From positions 62,001-126,000 of the forward strand of contig NZ_CABVPN010000019.1 of the NCBI RefSeq assembly GCF_902499115.1: a DNA stretch of 64,000 nt. Reading direction: 5' to 3'. The translations under genes and the position numbers were made by a program. The notes under the pieces are model-generated. The model was not told the DNA's origin, ran no database searches, and worked only from the letters and a program-made list of their open reading frames with translations. This stretch comes from Burkholderia diffusa (GTDB lineage Bacteria > Pseudomonadota > Gammaproteobacteria > Burkholderiales > Burkholderiaceae). How positions within the stretch are numbered: position 1 is the first letter of the stretch; each line of letters begins with the position of its first letter. Below, piece by piece: positions 46,177 through 54,623 of the stretch.

Positions 46177-46212
46177 AAAAAACGCGGATCGATCGCTCGA
46201 TCCGCGTTTTTT
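46177..46212. terminator. Bidirectional terminator between topB and the LysR gene
   Basis: A 16-bp perfect stem (46177-46192 with 46197-46212), loop TCGC, with A6 on one side and T6 on the other. Confidence 0.93.
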
Positions 46213-46250
46213 CTTGATGCCGGCCGTCTCTGTGCGCGGCCGCCGCGACG

Positions 46251-47300
46251 TTACAGCGGCGACGGCACCGCGACCCGCGCGCGCGGCGAACGCGCGAGGC
46301 GCGGCTGCAGGTTCGGGTCGGTCGATTCGGGTGGCTCGGCACGCATCTCGACGCCGATCGGCGCAGGCGCAGCACCCTGTGCCGCCCACTGTTCGCCCAT
46401 CGTCGCGTCGGTCGCGTGGCTGAAATACTCGACGAGGTGGTCGATGAACGTCCGCACCTTCGCAGGCAGATGGCGCCGGCTCGGATAGGCGATGTTGATC
46501 TCGACCTGCGGCAGCCGGAAATCCGGCAGCAGCCGCACCAGCGCACCGCGCGCGATGTCGCTGCCGATCAGGTAGCTCGGCAGGATCGCGACACCCATCC
46601 CGAGCAGCGCGAACTGGCGCAGCATCGCAGTGTTGTTCGCGACGATCACGTTGGTCGGACGCACGCGCACTTCGCCGTCCGGCCCCGTGAACACGCGCTC
46701 GTCGCCCCAGTATTCGGTCGGCAAGCTCAGCGCCGGGTGCTCGGCGAGGTGTTCCGGGTGGGTCGGCACGCCGTGCTTTTCCAGGTAGCTCGGCGTCGCG
46801 CACACGGTCATGCAGCCCGTGGTCAGCCGCCGCGTGACGATGCTCGCGCTGCGCATCTGACGCGTGACGACGATCCCGACGTCGAAACCTTCCTCGACGA
46901 GATCGACCTGGCGGTCGACCAGCGTCAGATCCGGCACCACCTTCGGGAATTTCTCGGTGTACGACTGCAGGACGGGGGCAAGGTTGTGCAGGCCGAACAC
47001 GACCGGCGCGACGATGCGCAACGTGCCGACCGGCTCGTGATTGCGCGCGACGACCATCTGTTCGACATCCTCGAGCTCATCGAGAATCTGGCGCGCCCGC
47101 TCCAGGTAGACCTGGCCCGACTCCGTCAGCGAAAGGCTGCGCGTGGTGCGGTTCAGCAGGCGCGTGCCGAGCCGGCCTTCCAGATCGGCGACGTGACGCG
47201 TCGCGACCGCGTTGGAGATATCCATTGCACTCGCGGCCCGCGCGAAACTGCCGAGATCCGCAACCTTGACGAACACGCGCATCGACTGCAAATGATCCAT
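46251..47300 (-). CDS. LysR-family transcriptional regulator
   Basis: 349 residues. Winged HTH in the first 60 (SFARAASAMDISNAVATRHVADLE, shown in part), then a LysR substrate-binding domain (LRIVAPVVFG to about residue 295) of the CrgA/DsdC-like group, and a 45-residue unconserved tail. It is divergent from the D-2-hydroxyacid dehydrogenase gene across 426 bp, so that gene is a plausible target. Effector unknown. Confidence 0.9.
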   Translation of the reverse strand: MDHLQSMRVFVKVADLGSFARAASAMDISNAVATRHVADLEGRLGTRLLNRTTRSLSLTESGQVYLERARQILDELEDVEQMVVARNHEPVGTLRIVAPVVFGLHNLAPVLQSYTEKFPKVVPDLTLVDRQVDLVEEGFDVGIVVTRQMRSASIVTRRLTTGCMTVCATPSYLEKHGVPTHPEHLAEHPALSLPTEYWGDERVFTGPDGEVRVRPTNVIVANNTAMLRQFALLGMGVAILPSYLIGSDIARGALVRLLPDFRLPQVEINIAYPSRRHLPAKVRTFIDHLVEYFSHATDATMGEQWAAQGAAPAPIGVEMRAEPPESTDPNLQPRLARSPRARVAVPSPL

Positions 47301-47726
47301 AAACGACTCCTGCCGCTGTTACAACTTCAAAAAGTTGAAGCATATGCGTAATTCTCCTACGACAGCGGAAATGATGCAGAGTTGCTCAACAAGGCCCGCG
47401 TTGACGATAAAAATAGTCAAAAATCCTCACCCATCGCGAATGGATGATCCAATTATTCTGATTGCAGCAACAATTGGGTGAACCTCATCCGGTAAGCGGC
47501 CGAATCAGGAAGGACGTGTCTGATGCGACACAACATCGCACCCCGTCGCACCCGACGGGAGCGACGCCGGGTCAGGCCAGAGCCGATTGCGGCGGAGCGT
47601 AACAACCTGTTAAAAAGACACCAAGACGTCCGCCGACGTAGCATCATGTCGGCCCCGGCCGGGCGGGACGGGTGCGCGACGTGCGCCGCCGCCACTGCCG
47701 CTTTCAACGCGCGACTCCCGCTGATC
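47301..47726. other. AT-rich divergent region between LysR and dehydrogenase genes
   Basis: No gene is supported. The part from 47320 to 47470 is AT-rich against the genome background. CAACTT (47322-47327) and AAGTTG (47332-47337) form a palindrome 22 bp upstream of the LysR start, which could be an operator for LysR autocontrol. Small open frames here show no coding character. No confident promoter was found for the dehydrogenase. Confidence 0.4.
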
Positions 47727-48740
47727 ATGAAAATTGCCATCCTCGACGACTACCAGGACGCCGTCCGCAAGCTGAACTGCTTCGAGATGCTTGCCGAGCA
47801 CGACGTGAAGGTCTTCAACAACACGGTTCGCGGCCTGGGGCAACTCGCGAGCCGCCTGGCGGAAGTCGAGGCGCTCGTGCTGATTCGCGAGCGCACGCCG
47901 ATTTCGTCGCAATTGCTCGCCAAGCTGCCGAATCTGCGCATGATCAGCCAGACCGGCCGTATCTCGAGCCACATCGACCTCGAAGCATGTACCGACCGCG
48001 GCATCGCGGTGCTGGAAGGCACGGGTTCGCCGGTCGCGCCCGCCGAACTGACCTGGGCGCTCGTGATGGCCGCCCAGCGCCGCATTCCGCAATACGTCGC
48101 GAACCTGAAACAGGGTGCCTGGCAGCAATCGGGCCTGAAGACGTCGGCGCTGCCGCCGAACTTCGGTCTCGGCCAGGTGCTGCGCGGCCAGACGCTCGGC
48201 ATCTGGGGCTACGGCAAGATCGGCCGGCTGGTCGCCGGCTACGGCAAGGCGTTCGGGATGAACGTGCTGATCTGGGGCCGCGAGCATTCGCTCGAGGCCG
48301 CGCGCGCCGACGGCTACACGGCCGCCGAGAGCCGCGAAGCGCTGTTCGAGCAGAGCGACGTGCTGTCGCTGCACCTGCGCATGCACGACGACACGCGCGG
48401 GATCGTCAAGCAGGAAGACCTGATGCGGATGAAGCCGACGTCGCTGCTCGTCAACACGAGCCGCGCTGAGCTGCTCGAGGAAAACGCGCTCGTCAACGCG
48501 CTGTCGCACAACCGTCCGGGGATGGTCGCGATCGACGTGTTCGAGAGCGAGCCGATCCTGCAGGGCTACAGCCTGCTGCGGATGGAAAACGTGATCTGCA
48601 CGCCGCACATCGGCTACGTCGAGCGCGAAAGCTACGAGCTCTACTTCAGCGCGGCGTTCCGCAACATCCTCGCGTTCGACCAGGGCGACATGTCGAGCGT
48701 CGTCAACCCGGAAGCACTGACGCCGCGCCGCGTGCGCTGA
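47727..48740 (+). CDS. D-2-hydroxyacid dehydrogenase family protein
   Basis: 337 residues. NAD-binding Rossmann domain GIWGYGKIGRLVAGYGKAFG (about residues 157-176), catalytic Arg in NTSRAELL, Glu in VFESEPI and His in CTPHIGY. ATG 47727 starts the MKIAILDDYQD family N-terminus. These enzymes reduce 2-keto acids (or glyoxylate, phosphoglycerate) with NAD(P)H; the subgroup with ILDDYQ starts is uncharacterised for substrate. Divergent LysR gene upstream. Confidence 0.9.
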   Translation: MKIAILDDYQDAVRKLNCFEMLAEHDVKVFNNTVRGLGQLASRLAEVEALVLIRERTPISSQLLAKLPNLRMISQTGRISSHIDLEACTDRGIAVLEGTGSPVAPAELTWALVMAAQRRIPQYVANLKQGAWQQSGLKTSALPPNFGLGQVLRGQTLGIWGYGKIGRLVAGYGKAFGMNVLIWGREHSLEAARADGYTAAESREALFEQSDVLSLHLRMHDDTRGIVKQEDLMRMKPTSLLVNTSRAELLEENALVNALSHNRPGMVAIDVFESEPILQGYSLLRMENVICTPHIGYVERESYELYFSAAFRNILAFDQGDMSSVVNPEALTPRRVR

Positions 48741-48789
48741 CCGGCGCGGGCCGCGCTCGCCGCGCGGCCCCGTTTCTCCGTTCCCGCCT

Positions 48790-49656
48790 TCAGGCGGCCA
48801 CGCGGCCGCCCGTCATCGCGTCGACGCGCGTGAGGAAATGCTCGCCGTCGCGCCGTCCGAGGTCGTACGCATGCCGCATCTGCGACGGACTCGTGTAATC
48901 CCAGCTCGAAATCGGCACCTTGCTCGACGGCTGTACATAGAGCCGCCTCTGGTCGCCGTGCGCGACCGTGAACATCTGCGGGCGCGGATACAGCCGCGTG
49001 ACGAGTACCAGCACGTCACCCGGCGATGCGTCGAGCGCGTCGACCGGCACGTTGTCGACCATCCCCCCGTCGAGTACGGGCCGCCCGCCGCGGCGCAGCA
49101 CCGGCGTGAACGGCGGCGTGCACGACGACTGCAGGATCAGGTCGGCGAGTTCGTCGACACTTGCGCATGCCTGCGCGCGCACGAATTCGGGCCGGAAGCC
49201 GAGCGTGCGCCCGAGCGTCGGGTGCAGCGTCTTGCGCACGTATTTCTCGATGTTGTACGCGACGAGGCCGGCGGCGACCGCACTGCGCGCGCCGAGCCAG
49301 CGCGGCACGTGCGACACGCCGATGCGGATCTCCGGCGCCGCGGCGAGCTTCGCGAACGGCTCGCCGTAGATGTCGAGCAATGCCTGACGGTAGATCCGGT
49401 AATGCGGAAACACCGGCTCGCGCCCGAACAGGTTGCCCCAGTACGCGTTCTTGCGGTTGTGGCGCAGCGCCTCCTCGTAATAGCGCATCACCCACGCGGC
49501 ATCGCGCGTATACAGCATGCAGGCGGTCGCCGCGCCGGCCGAGATGCCGGCGATCACGCGCGGGCGCAAGCCGAGCGCCGGCTGGGCAACGTCCCAGAAG
49601 CCGGCCTGCCACCAGCAGCGATTGCCGCCGCCCGCGAAAACGATCTGGTCGAACAT
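48790..49656 (-). CDS. Patatin-like phospholipase
   Basis: 288 residues. Oxyanion Gly-rich loop FAGGGNRC at residues 7-14, nucleophile Ser39 in GISAGAA, and catalytic Asp in DGGMVDN (near residue 203). No signal peptide. Hydrolyses acyl esters of lipids. It is eight bases after the thioesterase-family gene on the same strand, so the two are likely cotranscribed and may both handle acyl groups. Confidence 0.88.
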   Translation of the reverse strand: MFDQIVFAGGGNRCWWQAGFWDVAQPALGLRPRVIAGISAGAATACMLYTRDAAWVMRYYEEALRHNRKNAYWGNLFGREPVFPHYRIYRQALLDIYGEPFAKLAAAPEIRIGVSHVPRWLGARSAVAAGLVAYNIEKYVRKTLHPTLGRTLGFRPEFVRAQACASVDELADLILQSSCTPPFTPVLRRGGRPVLDGGMVDNVPVDALDASPGDVLVLVTRLYPRPQMFTVAHGDQRRLYVQPSSKVPISSWDYTSPSQMRHAYDLGRRDGEHFLTRVDAMTGGRVAA

Positions 49657-49664
49657 CGCGCCGC

Positions 49665-50069
49665 TCAGCTGACGAGCGCGTAGGTCGACGTTGCGTGAAC
49701 GGCCATCTTGCCGTCCTCGTCGAACAGCTCGACTTCGCCGAATACCAGGTTGCGGCCCATACGCAGCACGCGCGCGGTGACGAGCACGTCGCCCTTGCGC
49801 ACCGGACGCATGAAATTCGTGTTCAGCGAGACGGTGGTCATCGGCCGGAACTCGCCGAGCGCGGCCGAGATCGCGACCACCATCGCGGTGTCGGCGGCGG
49901 CCGTGAACACCTGCCCGCAGATGATGCCGCCCGAATGACGGAATTCGCCGGAAAACGGCAGGCGCATCGTGACGCTGTCGTCGCCGATCGATACGGGGAC
50001 CAGACCGAGCGAGCGGACCCACGGGGCCAGGAGCCGATCCAGCAATTCGCGGACTGCGTTTTCGTCCAT
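49665..50069 (-). CDS. PaaI-family hotdog thioesterase
   Basis: 134 residues from ATG 50069. Hotdog-fold blocks HSGGIICGQVFTAAADTAMVVA (active-site region, residues 45-66 in part) and TTVSLNTNFMRPVRKGDVL are clear. Hydrolyses an acyl- or aryl-CoA thioester; substrate unknown. First gene of a likely two-gene unit with the patatin. Confidence 0.88.
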   Translation of the reverse strand: MDENAVRELLDRLLAPWVRSLGLVPVSIGDDSVTMRLPFSGEFRHSGGIICGQVFTAAADTAMVVAISAALGEFRPMTTVSLNTNFMRPVRKGDVLVTARVLRMGRNLVFGEVELFDEDGKMAVHATSTYALVS

Positions 50070-50218
50070 CTTCGAATGTCCAGAAAACGTTGCGCGACCG
50101 CCGCGCAACGGGTGTGGACGTCATCATACCGGGAGCGCGCCAACTGCGATCGCTCGTGAGCGCGCGAGCCGCCGCCGGGGCCGTGACGAAGTATTTTCAG
50201 GAAATTTGCAGAAAGCGC

Positions 50219-50247
50219 TTGCCAAGCCCGAAATACCCGTGCATAAT
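50219..50247 (+). promoter_or_regulatory. Promoter of tRNA-Lys
   Basis: TTGCCA (50219-50224) and CATAAT (50242-50247) with an exact 17-bp spacer, ending 13 bp before the tRNA. Confidence 0.82.
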
Positions 50248-50260
50248 CTTTCTTCTGTTG

Positions 50261-50336
50261 GGGGCGTTAGCTCAGTTGGTAGAGCAGCGGACTCTTAATC
50301 CGTAGGTCGAGTGTTCGAGTCACTCACGCCCCACCA
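50261..50336 (+). tRNA. tRNA-Lys (CTT)
   Basis: 76 nt with encoded CCA. The acceptor stem GGGGCGT/ACGCCCC pairs perfectly, the anticodon loop CTCTTAA gives CTT, and the T-loop is TTCGAGT. Own promoter upstream and terminator downstream. Confidence 0.97.
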
Positions 50337-50344
50337 GGAATTTC

Positions 50345-50378
50345 AAAGGCCGGTCAGCGCAAGCTGACCGGCCTTTTT
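50345..50378 (+). terminator. Terminator after tRNA-Lys
   Basis: A 14-bp perfect stem (50345-50358 with 50363-50376), loop GCAA, followed by T's. Confidence 0.93.
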
Positions 50379-50680
50379 CCATTCCGGCGACCGATTCAGG
50401 CGCCCGCCCGACTCCCAAGCATCACGGCATGCAATTACATACATGCCTCGCCCGTGCACTTTCCGCTAGAATCGTCCGACAAAATATCACACGACCGGGA
50501 CGGCGATCGCCATATCGCCCCCGGCACTGAGAGAGCATGGGACGTCAGACATGGAATCATGTGAGCGAGACGCGACCATTCGGAGGGCACGGTCACGCCG
50601 ACAGCCGCGCGCACGTCGAGTCGCGCCATCCCCCCGATCGCATCCGGCCCCGTCGCACGACGCGCACCGCGGATCCGGCC
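50379..50680. other. Intergenic region before the DUF3592 gene
   Basis: Contains an interrupted palindrome, GGCATG (50426-50431) and CATGCC (50442-50447), and a -10-like TAGAAT at 50467-50472. The downstream frame is open from 50537, so the protein could start earlier than chosen. Nothing else is recognisable. Confidence 0.4.
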
Positions 50681-51586
50681 ATGCCACGTAAGGACGCGCT
50701 CGTCGCACTCGCGCTCGGCGTTGCGCTGCTCGTGGTCGCAGCGATGCTCGCCGTCACCGCGAGCCGTGCGGTGGGTGATCTGGTCCGCACGCCGGGCACG
50801 GTCGTGCGCATCGTGCAGGACAGCGACGCGATGCGCGGATACCGTCCGATCGTCGCCTATCTCGCGAACGACGGCCACCGCCGTGAAGTCGCCGGCAATA
50901 CCGCATCGGTGGTCCCGGCGTACGACATCGGCGAAAGCGTCGACGTCCTGGTCGATCCGGCCCATCCGAACCGTCCCGCGCTGATCGACGATTTCACGCA
51001 ACGCTGGTTTCCCGTCGCGGTGCCGGCACTGCTCGCGGTCGCGTCGCTTGCGGTCGGCTGCCTGCTGTACGGGAGCGAGCGCCGTAGCCGGCGAGACAAC
51101 GCGCTTGCCGCACCGGCCGCCGGCAAGACGGCCCGGCGCCGCTGGAACATCGCGATCGTGCTGGTACCGATCGCGATCGGCACCGGCTTCCTGGCCGGCG
51201 CCGGTGCTGCCGGGCTGCGCCAGTGGCAGATCGCCCGCCATTACGCGCACTCGACCGGCCACGTCGTCGAGATCACCGAATCGGCACAATCGTCCCGCAC
51301 ACGCACGTCGCTCTACTCGGCGACCATCGCGTTCACGACCGACAGCGGCCGCCCGGTCACGTTCGCGCAAGGCTCGGCTTCATCGCGCCCCGGGCTGTAC
51401 GAAGGCGAGGTGGTCAACGTGCTGTACGACCCCGTCATACCCGAGCGCGCGGTCATCGACCGATTCTGGGACCGGTGGGGACTCACGGCGATCCTGTTCG
51501 CGATCGGCGCGCCGTTCCTCGCCACCGGATTGTTCGTCATCGGTGCGCTGTGGCCCGATCATCGGCCGCACGAACTCGCTGAATGA
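50681..51586 (+). CDS. DUF3592 membrane protein with two repeats
   Basis: 301 residues from ATG 50681, where the hydrophobic N-terminus begins; an ATG at 50537 would add 48 basic residues. Two DUF3592-type units, each a beta-rich extracytoplasmic module (GTVVRIVQDSDAMRGYRPIVAY, and later GHVVEITESAQSS with YSATIAFTTDSGRPVTF) between membrane helices: about residues 8-28, 110-130, 155-178 and 270-292. Function unknown. Isolated between tRNA-Lys and phnY. Confidence 0.78.
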   Translation: MPRKDALVALALGVALLVVAAMLAVTASRAVGDLVRTPGTVVRIVQDSDAMRGYRPIVAYLANDGHRREVAGNTASVVPAYDIGESVDVLVDPAHPNRPALIDDFTQRWFPVAVPALLAVASLAVGCLLYGSERRSRRDNALAAPAAGKTARRRWNIAIVLVPIAIGTGFLAGAGAAGLRQWQIARHYAHSTGHVVEITESAQSSRTRTSLYSATIAFTTDSGRPVTFAQGSASSRPGLYEGEVVNVLYDPVIPERAVIDRFWDRWGLTAILFAIGAPFLATGLFVIGALWPDHRPHELAE

Positions 51587-51739
51587 TGAACGCGGAGGAG
51601 ACGGGCCGTCGACGCCGCGGCCATCCGCGAGAAACACCGCAACGTGCGCCCGCATCTCCGGCACTTCGAGCAGGTTCACGCAGCGCAGCAACGTGCGCTT
51701 GCATCCAAATCGGCGAACGACATGAGCCGATCGAATAAC

Positions 51740-51769
51740 GCCCGCACCGGCCGCGAAGCCGGTGCGGGC
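51740..51769 (-). terminator. Hairpin after phnY, probable terminator
   Basis: A 12-bp stem (51740-51751 with 51758-51769) lies 21 bp past the phnY stop on the minus strand. It is followed by only a short T-rich stretch. Confidence 0.55.
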
Positions 51770-51789
51770 GCGGGCACATTGCGTACCGC

Positions 51790-53244
51790 TTACCACGGCA
51801 GCGAATAGGTCTTCGTGTTCGTGAAGCTCTTCATCGCCTCCTGCACGCCTTCCTTGTAGCCAAGCCCCGAATCCTTCACGCCGCCGAACGGCGTCAGTTC
51901 GAGCCGGTAGCCCGGCACCTCGCGCACATTCACGCTGCCGACCTCCAGCTCGGTGATGAAACGCGTGATGTTGTCGAAGCGGTTCGTGCAGACCGACGAC
52001 GACAGCGCATAGTCGGTGCTGTTCGACATCCGGATTGCTTCGTCGATGTCACGGAAGCGCATGATCGGCGACACCGGGCCGAACGTCTCGTACTTCACGA
52101 GCGGCATGTCGGGTGTCACGCGATCGATCACCGTCGGCGAATACAGCGCACCGTCGCGCACGTTGCCGACCAGCAGCCGCGCACCGCGCGCGATCGCGTC
52201 GTTCACCTGCTGCTCGCAGAACTTCGCGGCTGCCTCGTCGATCACCGTGCCCATGTCCACCGACGGATCGGACGGATTGCCGTACGACCACGCGCGCGTC
52301 TTCTCGACCACCAGCTCGGTGAAGCGATCGGCCACCGACTCGTGCACGAGCATGCGCTTGATCGCGGTGCAGCGCTGCCCCGAGTTCTTGTACGAGCCCG
52401 ACACGGCGAGCGTGCTTGCTTCGTCGAGATCGGCGTCGTCCATCACGATGATCGGATCGTTGCCGCCGAGTTCGAGCACCGCGCGCCGGTAGCCCATCCG
52501 CGACGCGATCGACTTGCCGATCGATACGCCGCCGGTGAACGTGATGAGGTCGATCGCCGGATTCGTGATCAGCTCATCGGCGATCTCCTTCGGGTCACCG
52601 GTGATCACTTGCAGCATCTGCGGCGGCAGGCCGGCTTCGTACAGGATGTCCGCAAAGAGGTAGCACGACAGCGGCACCTTCTCCGACGGCTTCACGACGA
52701 TCCGGTTGTTGGTCGCGACCGACGGCACGACCTTGTGCGCGACCTGGTTCATCGGATGGTTGAACGGCGTGATCGCGGAGATCACGCCGAGCAGCGGTTC
52801 GCGCTGCGTGTACACGCGGCGCTTCTTGCCGTGCGGTGTCAGATCGCACGAGAAGATCTGCCCGTCGTCCTTCAGCACTTCGCCCGCGCCGAACGTGAGC
52901 ACGTCGGCAACGCGCCCGGCTTCGTACGTCGAATCCTTGATGCACAACCCGGCCTCGGCCGTGATCAGCGCCGCGATCTCGGCGGTGCGCGCGCGCACGA
53001 TGTCGGCCGCGCGGCGCAGGATCGCCGCACGCTCGTGGCGCGTGAGCGTCGGCCGGAATGCACGCGCGGCGGCGAATGCGCGTCGCACGTCATCGAGCGT
53101 TGCCTTCGGCACGGTGCCGACGAGCGTTCCGTCGTACGGGTTGCGCACCTCGATCACCGCGTCGCGATGAATCAGCTCCCCATCGATTCGCAGTGCTTCA
53201 CGATGAAACGAGCGGACCTCCGTCGATGCTGCAATGTCGTTCAT
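51790..53244 (-). CDS. phnY: Phosphonoacetaldehyde dehydrogenase PhnY
   Basis: 484 residues of the aldehyde dehydrogenase superfamily. The NAD loop FTGGVSIGK, the general-base Glu in LELGGND and the catalytic Cys in SGQRCTA are present. Together with the adjacent phosphonoacetate hydrolase this marks it as PhnY, which oxidises phosphonoacetaldehyde to phosphonoacetate with NAD. It starts 27 bp after phnA and is read from the shared control region at 54586-54623. Substrate assignment rests on context plus family. Confidence 0.9.
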   Translation of the reverse strand: MNDIAASTEVRSFHREALRIDGELIHRDAVIEVRNPYDGTLVGTVPKATLDDVRRAFAAARAFRPTLTRHERAAILRRAADIVRARTAEIAALITAEAGLCIKDSTYEAGRVADVLTFGAGEVLKDDGQIFSCDLTPHGKKRRVYTQREPLLGVISAITPFNHPMNQVAHKVVPSVATNNRIVVKPSEKVPLSCYLFADILYEAGLPPQMLQVITGDPKEIADELITNPAIDLITFTGGVSIGKSIASRMGYRRAVLELGGNDPIIVMDDADLDEASTLAVSGSYKNSGQRCTAIKRMLVHESVADRFTELVVEKTRAWSYGNPSDPSVDMGTVIDEAAAKFCEQQVNDAIARGARLLVGNVRDGALYSPTVIDRVTPDMPLVKYETFGPVSPIMRFRDIDEAIRMSNSTDYALSSSVCTNRFDNITRFITELEVGSVNVREVPGYRLELTPFGGVKDSGLGYKEGVQEAMKSFTNTKTYSLPW

Positions 53245-53271
53245 GATGTCTTCCTGACGGGTGCGTACGCG

Positions 53272-54510
53272 TCACTGCAGATGATTGAGCGCGATGTCGA
53301 TGATGTCGAAGTTGCGCAGTCGCGCGCGGGCCGTGACGTCGGTCGCGACCGGCTTGCTGAAGATCAGCGGCACGATCTGCTCGGAGAGCCCGCCGTGCGA
53401 GCGCAGCGGTACGTCGAGGCCCGACAGGTCGTGCTTGATGCGGCGCGTGCCGAGCACGACGTCCTGCTTCGAGATCACGATCAGGTCGCCCATCCGGTCG
53501 GGCGGCAGCTCGAAGCGCGCGCAGCCCTCGGCACCCGTCAGCACGACCTCGATGCCGTCCACCGCGGCAAGCCGCGCGCGCAGCGCGTCGGCGTCGGCGG
53601 AATCCGGCACGTAGACGGTCGCGAACGAGCCGAGCGCGCCGTGGTGCACGACGTACGGATCGGTGATCGGCAGGATCACGCGCGCGGCATCGTGGCCGAG
53701 CCACTCGTCGAACAGCTCCTGCAGGTAGATGACGTTGGGCTCGCCGGTCTCGCCGTCGTGCTTCGCGTTCATCCCGTGGTCGGCCGTGATCGCGACGATC
53801 GCGCCGAGCTCGTCGAACCGCTTCAGGTATGCGTCCATCATCTGGTAGAACGCGTTCGCGCCGCCCGTGCCGGGCGCGCACTTGTGCTGCACGTAGTCGG
53901 TCGTCGACAGGTACATCAGGTCGATCGGGCGTGTTTCGAGCAGGCGCACGCCGGCCGCGAACACGAACTCGGACAGCTCCGCGCTGTACACGCTCGGCAC
54001 CGGCTTGCCGACCAGTTCCAGCACGTTGTCGATGCCGTTTTCCTCGATGCTCGCCTCGTTGGCCTTCTCCGACGAGAAGCAGATGCCCTTGAGCCCCTTG
54101 CCGAGCAAGCGGCGCAGCTTGTCCTTCGCGGTGACGACCGCGACGCGCGCGCCTCGTTCGGCGAAGGTCGCGAGCACGGTGGGCGCGACGAGATACTTCG
54201 GATCGTTCATCAGCACCTCGGCGCCGGTGTCGCGATCGTAGAAGTAGTTGCCGCTTATCCCGTGGATCGCCGGCGGCACGCCGGTAACGATCGACAGGTT
54301 GTTCGGGTTGGTGAAGCTCGGCACCACGCACTCGCCCTTGAGCGCCGTGCCCGGCTTGAGCAGCGTGCGCAGGAACGGCGCGACGCCGGCCTCGGCCGCC
54401 GTCTCGAGATATTCATAGGCGCAACCATCGACGCAGACCACCACCACGGGGCGGCTCATCCAGTTGTAGCGGCGGCCGTTCACTTCCACGGATACAGGCG
54501 TTTCAGACAT
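53272..54510 (-). CDS. phnA: Phosphonoacetate hydrolase PhnA
   Basis: 412 residues, alkaline phosphatase superfamily. Metal ligands and nucleophile fit the family: VVCVDGCAYEY (Asp), SFTNPNNLSIVTG (Thr nucleophile), STTDYVQHK, ITADHGMNAK (Asp-His) and the late SHGGLSEQ (His). It cleaves the C-P bond of phosphonoacetate to acetate and phosphate. First gene of the leftward operon phnA-phnY, with a ribosome site AAGGA about nine bases upstream. Probably repressed or activated by the GntR regulator encoded at 56641-57369. Confidence 0.95.
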   Translation of the reverse strand: MSETPVSVEVNGRRYNWMSRPVVVVCVDGCAYEYLETAAEAGVAPFLRTLLKPGTALKGECVVPSFTNPNNLSIVTGVPPAIHGISGNYFYDRDTGAEVLMNDPKYLVAPTVLATFAERGARVAVVTAKDKLRRLLGKGLKGICFSSEKANEASIEENGIDNVLELVGKPVPSVYSAELSEFVFAAGVRLLETRPIDLMYLSTTDYVQHKCAPGTGGANAFYQMMDAYLKRFDELGAIVAITADHGMNAKHDGETGEPNVIYLQELFDEWLGHDAARVILPITDPYVVHHGALGSFATVYVPDSADADALRARLAAVDGIEVVLTGAEGCARFELPPDRMGDLIVISKQDVVLGTRRIKHDLSGLDVPLRSHGGLSEQIVPLIFSKPVATDVTARARLRNFDIIDIALNHLQ

Positions 54511-54585
54511 GACGGTCAGTCCTTTCGGTTCGAAGGGGTTGCGCTGTCGGCGCCCGCACCGCGCCGAGGAGGATGTTTTCCATGC

Positions 54586-54619
54586 TTGACATTAAAATCG
54601 ATGATTTGTAGATTGTCAA
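54586..54619. promoter_or_regulatory. Overlapping divergent promoters of the phn cluster
   Basis: Rightward: TTGACA (54586-54591), 17-bp spacer, TAGATT (54609-54614). Leftward: on the minus strand TTGACA (54614-54619), 17-bp spacer, TTTAAT (54591-54596). The two promoters occupy the same 34 bp in opposite directions, the -10 of each meeting the -35 of the other, so simultaneous polymerase binding is not possible. They drive phnA-phnY to the left and the phnW remnant with the FAD oxidase to the right. Confidence 0.75.
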
Positions 54620-54623
54620 CAAT
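54612..54623. promoter_or_regulatory. GntR-type operator of the phn cluster
   Basis: ATTGT-CA-ACAAT is an inverted repeat with perfect arms, of the FadR/FCD-GntR form TNGT-N2-ACNA. It covers the rightward -10 and start site and the leftward -35. A copy with one changed arm base lies in the phnR promoter (57451-57462), which points to PhnR as the binding protein. Confidence 0.7.

Noticed and set aside
47453..47740. 95-codon minus-strand frame upstream of the dehydrogenase
   Set aside because: No homology or ribosome site, unlike codon use, and it overlaps the start of a clear gene.
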